Assembly: GCF_001514495.1 (NCBI RefSeq)
Contig: NZ_BCNM01000035.1
Span: 1 to 50,475, forward strand
Length of the DNA stretch: 50,475 nucleotides
DNA from: Paenibacillus pabuli NBRC 13638
Lineage (GTDB): Bacteria > Bacillota > Bacilli > Paenibacillales > Paenibacillaceae
Direction of reading: 5' to 3'
Shown here: positions 8,184-16,843 of the stretch, one piece after another
Layout of the letters: every line of letters starts with the position of its first letter
Numbering within the stretch: position 1 is the stretch's first letter
Position numbers and translations under genes: made by a program
The notes under the pieces: generated by a model
What the model was told of the DNA's origin: nothing
The model's input: only the letters and a program-made list of their open reading frames with translations
Databases searched by the model: none

Positions 8184-8365
8184 GCGCGTTCATACATTAT
8201 TTCAAGGTGGACTCCATTGAATAACTCATGCTTACATAGGTCTTTGTAGCCAATTTAGAGAGGAAAGATCACAAATTTCCCAAATCGTGTTTCCGTTTCA
8301 GAATAAATGGTATATCATTGGTATTGAATTATTTTTTTGGGGTTATCACGAGAGGAGAGAAACAA

Positions 8366-9457
8366 ATGACTAAACGTATGGGGGCGCTTCTTCTTACGCT
8401 GCTGTTAACCGTATCTTTGGCACTGACAGCATGTAGCAGCAAGCAAGAACCAAAAGAGGCATTAAAGACGGCGGCAGCCAATGCTTCCAAACTGACTTCG
8501 TATGAGATGAGTTCCAATTTCACAATTAATGAATTGAGCTATAAACCTGGAGATGCGTCACAAACTGATCCGACTATGACTCAGTTCATGAGTATGCTGA
8601 AGGATGCCCAGTTTAACGTAACAGGTGTTTACCAAAGCGAGCCAATGCAAACTGAAATGACGGTGGGCATTGAACTTAAAGGCGACATGGGCATGACTTT
8701 TAACATTCCAATGGTTATGACCGCTGAGAAGTTATATGTTAAGGTACCAAGCATTCCGTTCTTCCCTATTCCGGAAACAGTTGTTGGCAAATTCCTGGAA
8801 CTGGATCTGAAAGAACTGGCTGAGCAAGAGGGTACTGAGTGGAACCCTGATGCTATGGACACAGCCAAAACGCAGAAGCTAAGTAACGAAGTGTTGGATG
8901 CGGTGCTGAGCGAGTACGATCAAGCTAAATTCTTCAAAAACGTGGATACCAAAGATGCACAGCTTCCTGAAGGTGTGGATGCCAAACAGGTTGTACAATT
9001 CTCGGTTACTAATGACACAGCAAGTGAAGCGGTTAAAGTAATGATAACTAAAGCATTGCCAAAAGCAATTGATATTGTGGCTAAAGAAGAGTATCGCGAT
9101 ATGCTGCAACTGAATCAGACTGATATTGACGAAGCCAAAGAAGGTCTGAAATCCGTCGCTGAAGATAAGGAAGAAATGGCGAGAATCGATAAAATAAACG
9201 AAGTGCTGAATATCAGTAAGTTTAATATTGATTTCGCTCTCGACAAAAACGACTTCCCTGTATATCAAAAAATGGTAGCGGATCTTTTGATCACTCCTGT
9301 AGATACGAAAGACGAAGTGAAATTGGCATTCACAGGTTCAAACACATACACCAAAATTAACGAGAAGCCAGCGTTCAAAATCAATATCCCTACTGGTGAA
9401 AATGTAATTACAATGGATGAGTTTGAAAAACTGATGAACGCATCTTACGGATACTAA
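8366..9457 (+). CDS. Lipoprotein of unknown function
   Basis: 363 residues from an ATG at 8366 with AGAGGAGAG upstream. A lipoprotein signal peptide is clear: MTKRMGALLLTLLLTVSLAL followed by the lipobox L-T-A-C with C23 as the lipidated residue. The mature part is acidic, without repeats or recognisable catalytic motifs. Its start (LTSYEMSSNFTINEL) and later barrel-like strands resemble the large, poorly characterised group of Paenibacillus lipoproteins in which a Ser/Thr/Tyr-rich N-terminal region leads a beta-sandwich, somewhat like LppX/LprG-type folds; that fold assignment is a guess. It is transcribed alone and ends at a bidirectional terminator. Confidence 0.85.
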   Translation: MTKRMGALLLTLLLTVSLALTACSSKQEPKEALKTAAANASKLTSYEMSSNFTINELSYKPGDASQTDPTMTQFMSMLKDAQFNVTGVYQSEPMQTEMTVGIELKGDMGMTFNIPMVMTAEKLYVKVPSIPFFPIPETVVGKFLELDLKELAEQEGTEWNPDAMDTAKTQKLSNEVLDAVLSEYDQAKFFKNVDTKDAQLPEGVDAKQVVQFSVTNDTASEAVKVMITKALPKAIDIVAKEEYRDMLQLNQTDIDEAKEGLKSVAEDKEEMARIDKINEVLNISKFNIDFALDKNDFPVYQKMVADLLITPVDTKDEVKLAFTGSNTYTKINEKPAFKINIPTGENVITMDEFEKLMNASYGY

Positions 9458-9480
9458 GATCTCCGAATCATTCTTTACAG

Positions 9481-9517
9481 CAAAGAGCCGCTCGACCTAA
9501 GGGTCGGCGGCTCTTTG
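9481..9517. terminator. Bidirectional terminator between lipoprotein and GNAT genes
   Basis: caaagagccgctcgacc pairs with ggtcggcggctctttg across a 4-nt loop, serving two convergent genes. Confidence 0.85.
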
Positions 9518-9526
9518 TGTAATTGG

Positions 9527-10096
9527 TTAACTTAATGATTCAGCCAAATCCTCAGCGAGTACAGCGTAGATCTGATGATCTTGGTACGCTCCATTAATCT
9601 TGAGGTATTTGCGAGCGATGCCTTCGGCCTGAAACCCGTTTTTCTCCAGGACACGTTTCGAACCCGTATTGGATAACAGGATGGCAGCCTGAACACGGTT
9701 TAACTTCAGAGCACGGAAAGCGTAGGATACAGCAAGCTTGACGGCTGCAGTCATTCGTCCACCGCCCTGGTAGTCTGGATGTATAAAGTACCCCATGTCT
9801 GCATAATTGGCCACGCCCTGAACGACATTATTCAGGCTAACCTGGCCAATCAGAAGGCCATCATCGATGGTGAAAATCCCGAATTGATAACCTGTCCCAT
9901 CCTCGGCTGCCTGCATTCTATCCTGAATACGTCTGGTTTGTGCATGAAGCGTATAGAACTCATCATCGCGAATAGGTTCTACCGACTGATAGGGAAGGCG
10001 AGTGATTTGGATAAGAGCAAGATATGCTTCCGTATCTTGTGGAGTAATCAACCGAAGACTTATCCCTTTGGGTGTATCATATAGTGTGAGCGGCAT
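9527..10096 (-). CDS. GNAT family N-acetyltransferase (RimJ/RimL-like)
   Basis: 189 residues with the GNAT fold. The acetyl-CoA loop is seen as YFIHPDYQGGGRMTAAV, and the C-terminal N-RVQAAI...NTGSKRVLEKNGFQAEG pattern is typical of ribosomal-protein or small-molecule N-acetyltransferases. The start ATG is preceded by GGGAGTG on the minus strand. The acceptor substrate cannot be predicted. It is 33 nt downstream of tadA on the same strand and may be co-transcribed with it. Confidence 0.9.
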   Translation of the reverse strand: MPLTLYDTPKGISLRLITPQDTEAYLALIQITRLPYQSVEPIRDDEFYTLHAQTRRIQDRMQAAEDGTGYQFGIFTIDDGLLIGQVSLNNVVQGVANYADMGYFIHPDYQGGGRMTAAVKLAVSYAFRALKLNRVQAAILLSNTGSKRVLEKNGFQAEGIARKYLKINGAYQDHQIYAVLAEDLAESLS

Positions 10097-10129
10097 GAGT
10101 GCACTCCCTTTCCTAATGAATATTAAGGT

Positions 10130-10630
10130 TTATTTTTTGCGTAAACGCCGGAAGAATTGAGTCAGCATAATGGAGCACTCCGGTTGAAGGATGTCAGCCA
10201 CGACTTCGGTTCGGTGATTAAAGCGAGGTTCCTGCAGCAGATTCATCAATGTTCCTGCACATCCTGCCTTGGGATCAGCTGTACCATATATGACACGGGG
10301 CACTCTTGATTGTACAATGGCACCTGCACACATGGGGCAGGGCTCCAAAGTGACGTACAGACTGCAATCCAACAGTCGCCATGCCCCGATGGCTTCACTG
10401 GCCTGCCGAATGGCAACCATCTCAGCATGAGCTGTGGAATCAAGTGTCGTCTCACGCAGATTATATCCTCGACCAATAATACGATTATGTTGAACAATTA
10501 CTGCCCCGATGGGTACTTCCCCAAGAGCTTCGGCTTTGTATGCCTCGGCCATCGCTTCTCGCATCCAGTATTCATGTTGAGACTGCTCCGTAAGATGCGA
10601 AAGATCAGGTTGGAGAGTGTCGTCTTTCAT
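10130..10630 (-). CDS. tadA: tRNA(adenine34) deaminase
   Basis: Deaminates A34 of tRNA-Arg(ACG) to inosine. The zinc site is complete: H68 and catalytic E70 in TAHAEM, then C98 and C101 in PCPMC. I start at the ATG at 10630, where AAAGGAG precedes by 11 nt; an upstream extension of 16 codons has no ribosome binding site. This gives 166 residues, slightly longer than usual because of a charged N-terminal tail. In B. subtilis tadA is directly followed by the SRP RNA and dnaX; here those lie about 36 kb away. Confidence 0.95.
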   Translation of the reverse strand: MKDDTLQPDLSHLTEQSQHEYWMREAMAEAYKAEALGEVPIGAVIVQHNRIIGRGYNLRETTLDSTAHAEMVAIRQASEAIGAWRLLDCSLYVTLEPCPMCAGAIVQSRVPRVIYGTADPKAGCAGTLMNLLQEPRFNHRTEVVADILQPECSIMLTQFFRRLRKK

Positions 10631-10694
10631 TACAATTAAAACTCCTTTCGAAAAAGCGTTTGTGCGGCGAACAAACATTCGTTTGTTAACATAC

Positions 10695-10776
10695 TGTGTA
10701 TAAGTCTGTGGATAAGTGGCGAGTTGCTCACAGAGTTATGAACATACTATCCACATGCCTGTGGATTTGTGTATAG
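10695..10776. promoter_or_regulatory. DnaA-box cluster between tadA and the sensor kinase gene
   Basis: Six 9-mers resembling the DnaA box TTATNCACA lie within 82 bp. Minus strand: TTATACACA (10695-10703, perfect), TTATCCACA (10707-10715, perfect), AAATCCACA (10760-10768, two mismatches), CTATACACA (10768-10776, one mismatch). Plus strand: TTATGAACA (10736-10744, one mismatch), CTATCCACA (10747-10755, one mismatch). The rest of the 334-bp gap holds an AATTCAATTGAATT palindrome near 10819-10832 and a probable kinase promoter. Confidence 0.65.
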
Positions 10777-10877
10777 TTTTTAGCGGTTATTCCCATTCTA
10801 GGCATCAAAAAGACAAAATTCAATTGAATTCGCGCTTTTCAGCCAAGCGGTAACTTTTGGACAAAGGTCAATTATCC

Positions 10878-10906
10878 TTTTCAAATAGACATACAACAGT
10901 TATGAT
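10878..10906 (+). promoter_or_regulatory. Possible promoter of the sensor kinase gene
   Basis: TTTTCA (10878-10883) and TATGAT (10901-10906) are spaced by 17 bp. The -35 is weak. Confidence 0.3.
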
Positions 10907-10964
10907 GGAGATAGGTTTTGCCATATATCGCCAGAGGGTACAAGCCGAGAGGTGAACGAAAAAG

Positions 10965-13271
10965 TTGTCTATTAAAACGAAATTATCCATAATTATGTCG
11001 TGCTCGGTGCTCGTCATTTTGGTTCTGAATATAGCTCTGAGTTATTATACTACAGAAGAGAATTTAAGGCAGGACAGCGAGAACAAGATGGTGCTTACGG
11101 CCAAGCAAATTGCAATTGCTGTCGAACAAAGCCAATCCAGTTCGGAATATGTAAAACGGCAGATTGGGAACAACCTGTGGCTGGCATCAATCATGGCGGC
11201 AGCAGAGCTGGACCCGGATATTAATAATATCACAAATGAAGATCTGGTTCGCATGAGCGAAAAGGTTGGGGTCTCCCATATTTCCTTGATGGAGCAGACG
11301 GACAATGATATCGTTGTTACACGTTCCTCCGATCCAAAGGAGATTGGATTGTCTACAAAGTCCATGACGTATTGGTATCAGGCATTTAAACAGCTGTTCG
11401 AAAAACATCAGGTTACGATATCACAGGGCCAGACATTAGACCATTTCTGGTCGGATGGATTCGAATATTCGACATCAAGTCCGTCAGATATTGATATCTG
11501 GGGGTACTACCATGATGGGAAGAGGAATTACATAATTAATCCCTTCTATAATAATGCTGCTGTTGATGACTATGTGAAGATCTCTGGTCCAGACGAGATT
11601 CTGAACAAGATTCGTGAAGTTAATTCTTCCATTTTGGAGATCACAGGCATTAATCCACTGACCTTTGGTAGTTCAACAATGAATGATGACGGAAGGGATA
11701 CAGGCCATAGCAAGTTGAACAACAGACCCATTCGTTTCGGTACGTACCAATATGGAGCGGCCGAAGAGGACCATAAGGCAGTCGTACGGGCGATTCGTAC
11801 CGGACAGAATGTATCTTTTGTCAGTGAAACCCATGATCAGAAGGTGCTCAAAAGTTTCATCCCGATATTTACCCCGAATGAATCATCTTATGTTATTAGT
11901 ATTGTCATGGATTATAAGCAAATATCCTCGATGGTGTCGGAACAATTGGTTAGCCATGCCTCCATATCCCTTGTGTTGCTTGAGATCGTGATCTTTGGCA
12001 GCTATTTGCTTGCAGGATATATTACTCGCCCCGTTCAATTAATTCTGGGCAAAGTGAACGACGTGGCTGACGGCCATTTTGACTTCCGTCTGAAAGTGAG
12101 AAGGAAAGATGAACTGGGTCAATTAGCTAATCGCATTAATGCCATGATTCGCAATTTGGGTCATTATACGAATCGCTTGAAACAGATGTATGAAGAGAAT
12201 CGGGCGGTAAAAGAGCATCTGGAATCGATCATTAACCAAACGGCAGATGCCATTCATATTACCGATCTGGATGGGAACGTGCTTCGGGTTAACCGTGCCT
12301 TTGAGCAGTTATATGGCTGGCGCAGCCGTGAAGTTGAAGGCCGACAATTGAAGATTATTCCTCCTGGCTCTGAAGAGGAAATGAAAGTACAGCATGCTCA
12401 GCTGATTGAGGGGATGTCGATTACATCCAATGAGACAACATGGATGAAAAAGGATGGCAGCCGCGTCGAAGTCAGCGTGAGTACAGCACCAGTCAGAGAT
12501 GAAGCAGGGGAGATTACTGCGCTGATTAGTGTGTCTAGAGACATTACAAGCCGTAATCGAATGGAAGAGCTGCTCAGACGATCGGAGAAACTGACGACAG
12601 TAGGTCAACTGGCAGCTGGAGTTGCGCATGAAATACGTAATCCGCTCACAACCCTGCGAGGGTTCCTTCAGCTCCAACAGGAAACGAACAAGCTGAATCA
12701 TCGCCATTTGGACTTGATGTTGTCCGAATTGGATCGTATTAATCTTATTGTGGGTGAATTTTTGATACTGGCCAAACCTCAGGCGGTTCATTTTCAGGAG
12801 CGGGATATTCGCTTCATTCTAGGCGATGTCATATCACTGTTGGACAGCCAGGCACATCTGCATGGTGTGGAATTTGTGTTAAATGCTTCATCCGATTCGG
12901 CTATGGTACACTGTGAAGAGAATCAGTTGAAGCAGGTCTTCATTAATTTGCTGAAGAATGGCATGGAGGCCATGCCAGACGGAGGTAATATACGCATTAA
13001 ACTCAATCATGATGAAAAGGCGAGTCGGGTGCGGATTGAAATCAAGGATGAAGGAACCGGGATCCCTGAAGAGATGATGCCCAAGCTGGGAGAACCGTTC
13101 TTTACGAGCAAGGAATCGGGAACAGGGCTTGGCCTAATGGTCAGCCAGCGCATTATTCAATCACATAAGGGCATGATGGATATTAAAAGCGTCATGAACA
13201 AGGGAACGACCGTCATTATCGACCTGCCTGCTTCCAAGCAGCAACTGGAGAGTATACAGGAAGAGAACTAG
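10965..13271 (+). CDS. Orphan membrane sensor histidine kinase (sporulation-kinase-like)
   Basis: 768 residues. Order: TM1 (about 7-27), extracellular sensor domain of about 300 residues (Cache-like by length and placement), TM2 (about 332-352), HAMP (353-410), PAS (about 415-535), HisKA with phospho-acceptor H555 in AAGVAHEIRNPL, then the ATPase domain with NLLKNGMEAMPDGG (N box), DEGTGIPEE (G1) and GTGLGL (G2). The VAHEIRNPLTTLRGFLQL type of H-box is shared with sporulation kinases KinA-KinE. Start is TTG at 10965 after GAGAGGTGA. No response regulator gene adjoins, so Spo0F (39.8 kb) is a plausible partner by inference only. Confidence 0.9.
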   Translation: MSIKTKLSIIMSCSVLVILVLNIALSYYTTEENLRQDSENKMVLTAKQIAIAVEQSQSSSEYVKRQIGNNLWLASIMAAAELDPDINNITNEDLVRMSEKVGVSHISLMEQTDNDIVVTRSSDPKEIGLSTKSMTYWYQAFKQLFEKHQVTISQGQTLDHFWSDGFEYSTSSPSDIDIWGYYHDGKRNYIINPFYNNAAVDDYVKISGPDEILNKIREVNSSILEITGINPLTFGSSTMNDDGRDTGHSKLNNRPIRFGTYQYGAAEEDHKAVVRAIRTGQNVSFVSETHDQKVLKSFIPIFTPNESSYVISIVMDYKQISSMVSEQLVSHASISLVLLEIVIFGSYLLAGYITRPVQLILGKVNDVADGHFDFRLKVRRKDELGQLANRINAMIRNLGHYTNRLKQMYEENRAVKEHLESIINQTADAIHITDLDGNVLRVNRAFEQLYGWRSREVEGRQLKIIPPGSEEEMKVQHAQLIEGMSITSNETTWMKKDGSRVEVSVSTAPVRDEAGEITALISVSRDITSRNRMEELLRRSEKLTTVGQLAAGVAHEIRNPLTTLRGFLQLQQETNKLNHRHLDLMLSELDRINLIVGEFLILAKPQAVHFQERDIRFILGDVISLLDSQAHLHGVEFVLNASSDSAMVHCEENQLKQVFINLLKNGMEAMPDGGNIRIKLNHDEKASRVRIEIKDEGTGIPEEMMPKLGEPFFTSKESGTGLGLMVSQRIIQSHKGMMDIKSVMNKGTTVIIDLPASKQQLESIQEEN

Positions 13272-13322
13272 GCGGATAACAAACTTACAGATGAAGAGAA
13301 ATAGATGAGGTGAGATTACCTT

Positions 13323-14024
13323 TTGCGTATTAATAAATTTATCAGTGAAACCGGATATTGTTCCCGTCGTGAAGCCGACCGATTGGTGGAAAGCGGGAAA
13401 GTAACGATCAATGGAATGCAGGCCGAGCTGGGCAGTCAGGCGGAAGATGGGGACGATGTTCGCATTAATGGCCAGCCTATTAAAGAAAAAAGAAAACATG
13501 TATACATTGCGCTCAATAAACCGGTGGGTATAACCAGTACAACCGAGCGGCATATTCAAGGAAATATTGTTGATTTTGTAGGGCACAAGGAACGTATCTT
13601 CCCGATTGGTCGTCTGGATAAGGATTCGGAAGGTTTGATTCTGATGACCAACGATGGCGATATCGTCAATCGAATTCTAAGGGCCGAAGGGCGCCATGAA
13701 AAAGAATATATCGTTACCGTAGATCGTGCTGTAACGCCGAGTTTCCTGAAAGGCATGAGTACAGGAGTCAAGATCCTTGGCGAAATGACGCTGCCTTGTA
13801 CGGTGACTCGGATATCCGAGCGAGTATTCCGGATTATTTTAACCGAAGGAAAAAATCGTCAGATTCGCCGGATGTGCAGTGCGTTTGGCTACGAGGTTCG
13901 GAAGTTGAAGCGGATTCGAATTATGAATATTCATCTTGGCGAACAGACTACAGGTCATTGGAGAGAACTGACGCCGACAGAAAAATCGGAATTGGGCGGT
14001 CTGTTGGATTATACGCTGGAATAA
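13323..14024 (+). CDS. rluF: 23S rRNA pseudouridine synthase, RluF-like
   Basis: N-terminal S4 RNA-binding domain (about residues 1-60, RINKFISETGYCSRREAD) and RsuA/RluB/E/F-family catalytic domain with the aspartate in GRLDKDSEGLILMTNDGD. The similarity to E. coli RluF, which modifies U2604 of 23S rRNA, extends over the whole length, including GKNRQIRRMC and the C-terminal RIMNIHLG; I recall the E. coli sequence from memory. Start TTG at 13323 follows GAGGTGAG. 233 residues. It lies 51 nt after the kinase gene and may be co-transcribed with it. Confidence 0.9.
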   Translation: MRINKFISETGYCSRREADRLVESGKVTINGMQAELGSQAEDGDDVRINGQPIKEKRKHVYIALNKPVGITSTTERHIQGNIVDFVGHKERIFPIGRLDKDSEGLILMTNDGDIVNRILRAEGRHEKEYIVTVDRAVTPSFLKGMSTGVKILGEMTLPCTVTRISERVFRIILTEGKNRQIRRMCSAFGYEVRKLKRIRIMNIHLGEQTTGHWRELTPTEKSELGGLLDYTLE

Positions 14025-14035
14025 ATGATGGCGAT

Positions 14036-14073
14036 AAAAACGCTGTTTTCCTCTAAGGGAAAGCAGCGTTTTT
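14036..14073 (+). terminator. Intrinsic terminator of rluF
   Basis: aaaacgctg pairs with cagcgtttt, with an inner ttttcc/gggaaa pairing and T-run. Confidence 0.8.
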
Positions 14074-14088
14074 AATATCCGTAGACAG

Positions 14089-14125
14089 AAAAAAGCCACT
14101 CTTCTTCGATGAAAGAGAGTGGCTT
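14089..14125 (-). terminator. Intrinsic terminator of motAB
   Basis: On the minus strand agccactct pairs with agagtggct, followed by six T. Confidence 0.8.
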
Positions 14126-14151
14126 GTACATTTGCTTGCTGCATGTAGTCC

Positions 14152-14970
14152 TTAATGACCTTTTCCGACTGATTTTACAGACGGGTTGTTACTTTGATAC
14201 TTCCGAATAATGGAGACTTCAACCCGGCGGTTCTGAGCTCTTCCGGCATCCGTTTGGTTACTGGCGACTGGATGATACTCTCCATAACCGCTAGGCGTGA
14301 ATTTTGCAGGGTCCAGTGAATCATTCAACAGAAGAATTTTGAGGAAATTCAGTGCCCGATCAGCACTTAAATCCCAGTTGTCCTTATATTGGCTGTTCGA
14401 AATGGGAACATTATCCGTATGACCAGACACCACCACTTCATATTCCGGGAATTCCTGCAGCATGCTGGAGATGGCCTTAGCCAATGAGCGTGACTCCGGC
14501 TTAACATCAGCCCGTCCTGAGGAGAACAGGGCATTATCACTGATGGTGATCTTGAGCTCCGATTGATTCAGCTTGGTATTCAGCTGATCGGATAATCCGT
14601 TTTTATTGATATATTGGTCTAAGCGTTTCTTGAGCTTCTCCAGATCTTCCTGTTCTTTCTTGGCCATCTGGGCATCGGTAATCTGAGCCGGTGTATTCTT
14701 GGTGATTTCCTGCGGTTCCTTTTTACTTTTGCCCAGATCTGTACTCGATTCCGTAGGGTTCATGGAAGAGTGATCCAGTACACCCGAACCACCATTCAAT
14801 GCACTGCTGAGCGCCTGGGACATCTCTTCGAATTTTGCTGCATCTATGGAGCTCATAGAGAATAATGTGATAAACAGAGCAAGCAGCAACGTCATCAAGT
14901 CGGAATAAGGAAGCAACCAGCTCTCGTCTATATGTTCCTCATGAGGTTCGTGTTTTTTAGCCTTTTTCAC
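14152..14970 (-). CDS. motB: Flagellar motor stator protein MotB
   Basis: 272 residues. A single N-terminal membrane helix carries the proton-binding aspartate D24 in PYSDLMTLLLALF. A periplasmic-side OmpA-like peptidoglycan-binding domain (about residues 140-260) contains SGHTDNVPISN and RAQNRRVEV. With MotA it forms the ion-driven stator. GTG start at 14970 with AAGGAGG upstream; the start overlaps the end of motA by 14 nt, so the pair is translationally coupled. Proton versus sodium use cannot be read with certainty. Confidence 0.95.
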   Translation of the reverse strand: MKKAKKHEPHEEHIDESWLLPYSDLMTLLLALFITLFSMSSIDAAKFEEMSQALSSALNGGSGVLDHSSMNPTESSTDLGKSKKEPQEITKNTPAQITDAQMAKKEQEDLEKLKKRLDQYINKNGLSDQLNTKLNQSELKITISDNALFSSGRADVKPESRSLAKAISSMLQEFPEYEVVVSGHTDNVPISNSQYKDNWDLSADRALNFLKILLLNDSLDPAKFTPSGYGEYHPVASNQTDAGRAQNRRVEVSIIRKYQSNNPSVKSVGKGH

Positions 14971-15757
14971 CTGATGATCCCTCCTTCTCTTCCAGCTGTC
15001 TACGTTCGGAAGGTGTCAGGAATACAGATAGTTTTTGGTTGATGGCAATAGTGGATACTCCGGATTGTATCGATAACAATCCTTCAACCATCATCAGCTT
15101 GATCTCCATTTCTTTCTTGGACATTCGCTTCAGTTTGTTGGACATGGGATGCCACAACACGTAACCACTAAAGATACCAAGGAGTGTAGCGATAAATGCC
15201 GCCGCAATGGCGTGTGATAGTTTCTCCATGTCACTGAGGTCGGCGAGTGCCGCAATCAGACCTACAACGGCTCCGAGTACCCCGAGCGTTGGTGCGTACA
15301 TCCCCGCTTGGGCGAAGATCAAGGCGCCGCCGCGATGGCGTTCTTCTGTGGCATGAATATCTTCCATCAATACATCACTTACAAATTCCTGGTCATTGCC
15401 GTCGATGATCATACGCATTCCGCCACGGAGGAATTGATCATCAATATCTTCTACTTTTGATTCCAGTGCCAGCAAACCTTCACGACGGGTAGTGGAAGCC
15501 CAATCCATAAATGTGCCGATCAGTGAAACACGGTCAATCAGTTGCTGCTTTTTGAATAGAATCCCAAAGAGCTTAGGGATTTTCTTAACTTCAGACATAG
15601 GAAATGCCATAAAAATGGTTCCTGCCGTACCAACAAAGATAATAACGTAGGCTGCCGGGTTGTTAACCAGGTTGATCAGGGGCGCCCCTTTAAGGAACAT
15701 ACCCAGTACAAGTGAAACCAGCCCCAAAACTAGTCCGATAATCGTTGAAATTTCCAT
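14957..15757 (-). CDS. motA: Flagellar motor stator protein MotA
   Basis: Four-helix stator subunit. TM1 and TM2 are near residues 4-60; TM3 and TM4 near 150-215 carry MYAPTLGVLGAVVGLIAAL, with the conserved proline. The cytoplasmic loop between TM2 and TM3 holds the charged residues that contact FliG. I start at ATG 15757 (MEISTIIGLVLGL, 266 residues) because GAGGTG lies just upstream and the length fits the family; an ATG one codon earlier is equally possible. The pair stands alone, away from other flagellar genes. Confidence 0.93.
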   Translation of the reverse strand: MEISTIIGLVLGLVSLVLGMFLKGAPLINLVNNPAAYVIIFVGTAGTIFMAFPMSEVKKIPKLFGILFKKQQLIDRVSLIGTFMDWASTTRREGLLALESKVEDIDDQFLRGGMRMIIDGNDQEFVSDVLMEDIHATEERHRGGALIFAQAGMYAPTLGVLGAVVGLIAALADLSDMEKLSHAIAAAFIATLLGIFSGYVLWHPMSNKLKRMSKKEMEIKLMMVEGLLSIQSGVSTIAINQKLSVFLTPSERRQLEEKEGSSGEKG

Positions 15758-15991
15758 CATACACCTCATCCATGAGATAAAATTGAATCCTTTCAAGCGG
15801 CTCTATTCGGGCTTCCGGACGAACGTTACGCCGCAATCCGCTAAACGTTAGGCATCCCCTTTAGATGCTGAAACAGTTAAAACGGTCATGTATAGTATTT
15901 ATCGACCAGAAGGCCTTTTTTTTTAAGGGTTATTTTCAGGTATAATAAGATCAAATCCGCTCCGTAGGGGCCGAACAGGAGTGAAAAGCCA

Positions 15992-16285
15992 ATGGGCGTA
16001 AAGCATGGACGGGATTATGAAGGAATATTGACAGATTTGACAGAGGCCATAGGAAGAATACCGGACCGCTACGTTTTCTTTGAAATGGATGCGGAGGAAT
16101 GGTCGCGTCTGGGGGAGAGGGAGCAACTTGAAGTAGATGAAGCGTTAGCGGAAGATCTGTTCTATGCGCTGGGAACCGAGTCCCTTATACCGGTAGGAAG
16201 TGGCGTGGTTATTCACGACAAGAATCAGCACCGGATTAATATTTTGATTGGGGAAGAAGAGCTGACATTTGTGCCGCTGATTTAG
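15992..16285 (+). CDS. Hypothetical protein, 97 residues
   Basis: ATG at 15992 with AGGAGTG 7 nt upstream, and a TATAAT at 15941-15946 that could belong to its promoter. The product is acidic and soluble, with a helical N-terminal half (ILTDLTEAIGRIPDRYVFFEMDA) and a strand-rich end (GSGVVIHDKNQHRINILIG). I do not recognise the family. Nearby genes give no functional hint. Confidence 0.75.
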   Translation: MGVKHGRDYEGILTDLTEAIGRIPDRYVFFEMDAEEWSRLGEREQLEVDEALAEDLFYALGTESLIPVGSGVVIHDKNQHRINILIGEEELTFVPLI

Positions 16286-16534
16286 TGTGTGCACCTTCGT
16301 TATTTGACTTGGGAAATAGGGTGCTTGAATCCCCCAAAGCCTTGTGGTTGTTGGGCCAAATGCCATTCGTTATATTGGATTTTGGGGCTTGTCCGTGGTA
16401 AGATGATAGTCATGAAACGGGCGAGCCGCAGGGCGGTTGACCTATGCGTTGGGTTGCTGTGATAGCGCCAAAGGTTTCGGTGGCAGCACGGCAGGTGTCT
16501 GTGATGAGCCATCATATGGGGAGGAAGATAACGT

Positions 16535-16831
16535 ATGGTTTTTTCGCAAGAGGAAGTCGAAGCTCATCTGGGGAGGCTGGAAGGCTGGGAACTGGAAGAG
16601 GGACGGTGGATTGTCCGCAAGTTCGTATTTTCCAACTACATGAAGGGGATTGCATTTGTGGACGAGGTCGCTGCGATTTCGGAAGCATTCAATCATCACC
16701 CTTTTATTACGATTGACTATACAACGGTCACGCTGCGTCTCACATCATGGGATGAAGGCGGTATAACATCTGTAGATATTAAAGAAGCGCAACAATATAA
16801 CGAGGCATTTGAGAAAATGAGGTCGGAATAA
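16535..16831 (+). CDS. phhB: Pterin-4a-carbinolamine dehydratase-like protein
   Basis: 98 residues covering one complete PCD/DCoH domain. The family signature [EDKH]-x3-H-[HN]-[PCS]-x5,6-[YWF]-x9-[HW] fits: E-AFN-HHP, then Y in TIDYTT, then W in LTSWDEGG, which occupies the position usually taken by His. Known members dehydrate 4a-hydroxytetrahydrobiopterin, or assist molybdopterin enzymes in bacteria lacking aromatic hydroxylases; no hydroxylase gene is in the window, so the role is open. Start ATG after GGGGAGGA. Confidence 0.85.
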   Translation: MVFSQEEVEAHLGRLEGWELEEGRWIVRKFVFSNYMKGIAFVDEVAAISEAFNHHPFITIDYTTVTLRLTSWDEGGITSVDIKEAQQYNEAFEKMRSE

Positions 16832-16843
16832 CCGGGATCGGTT

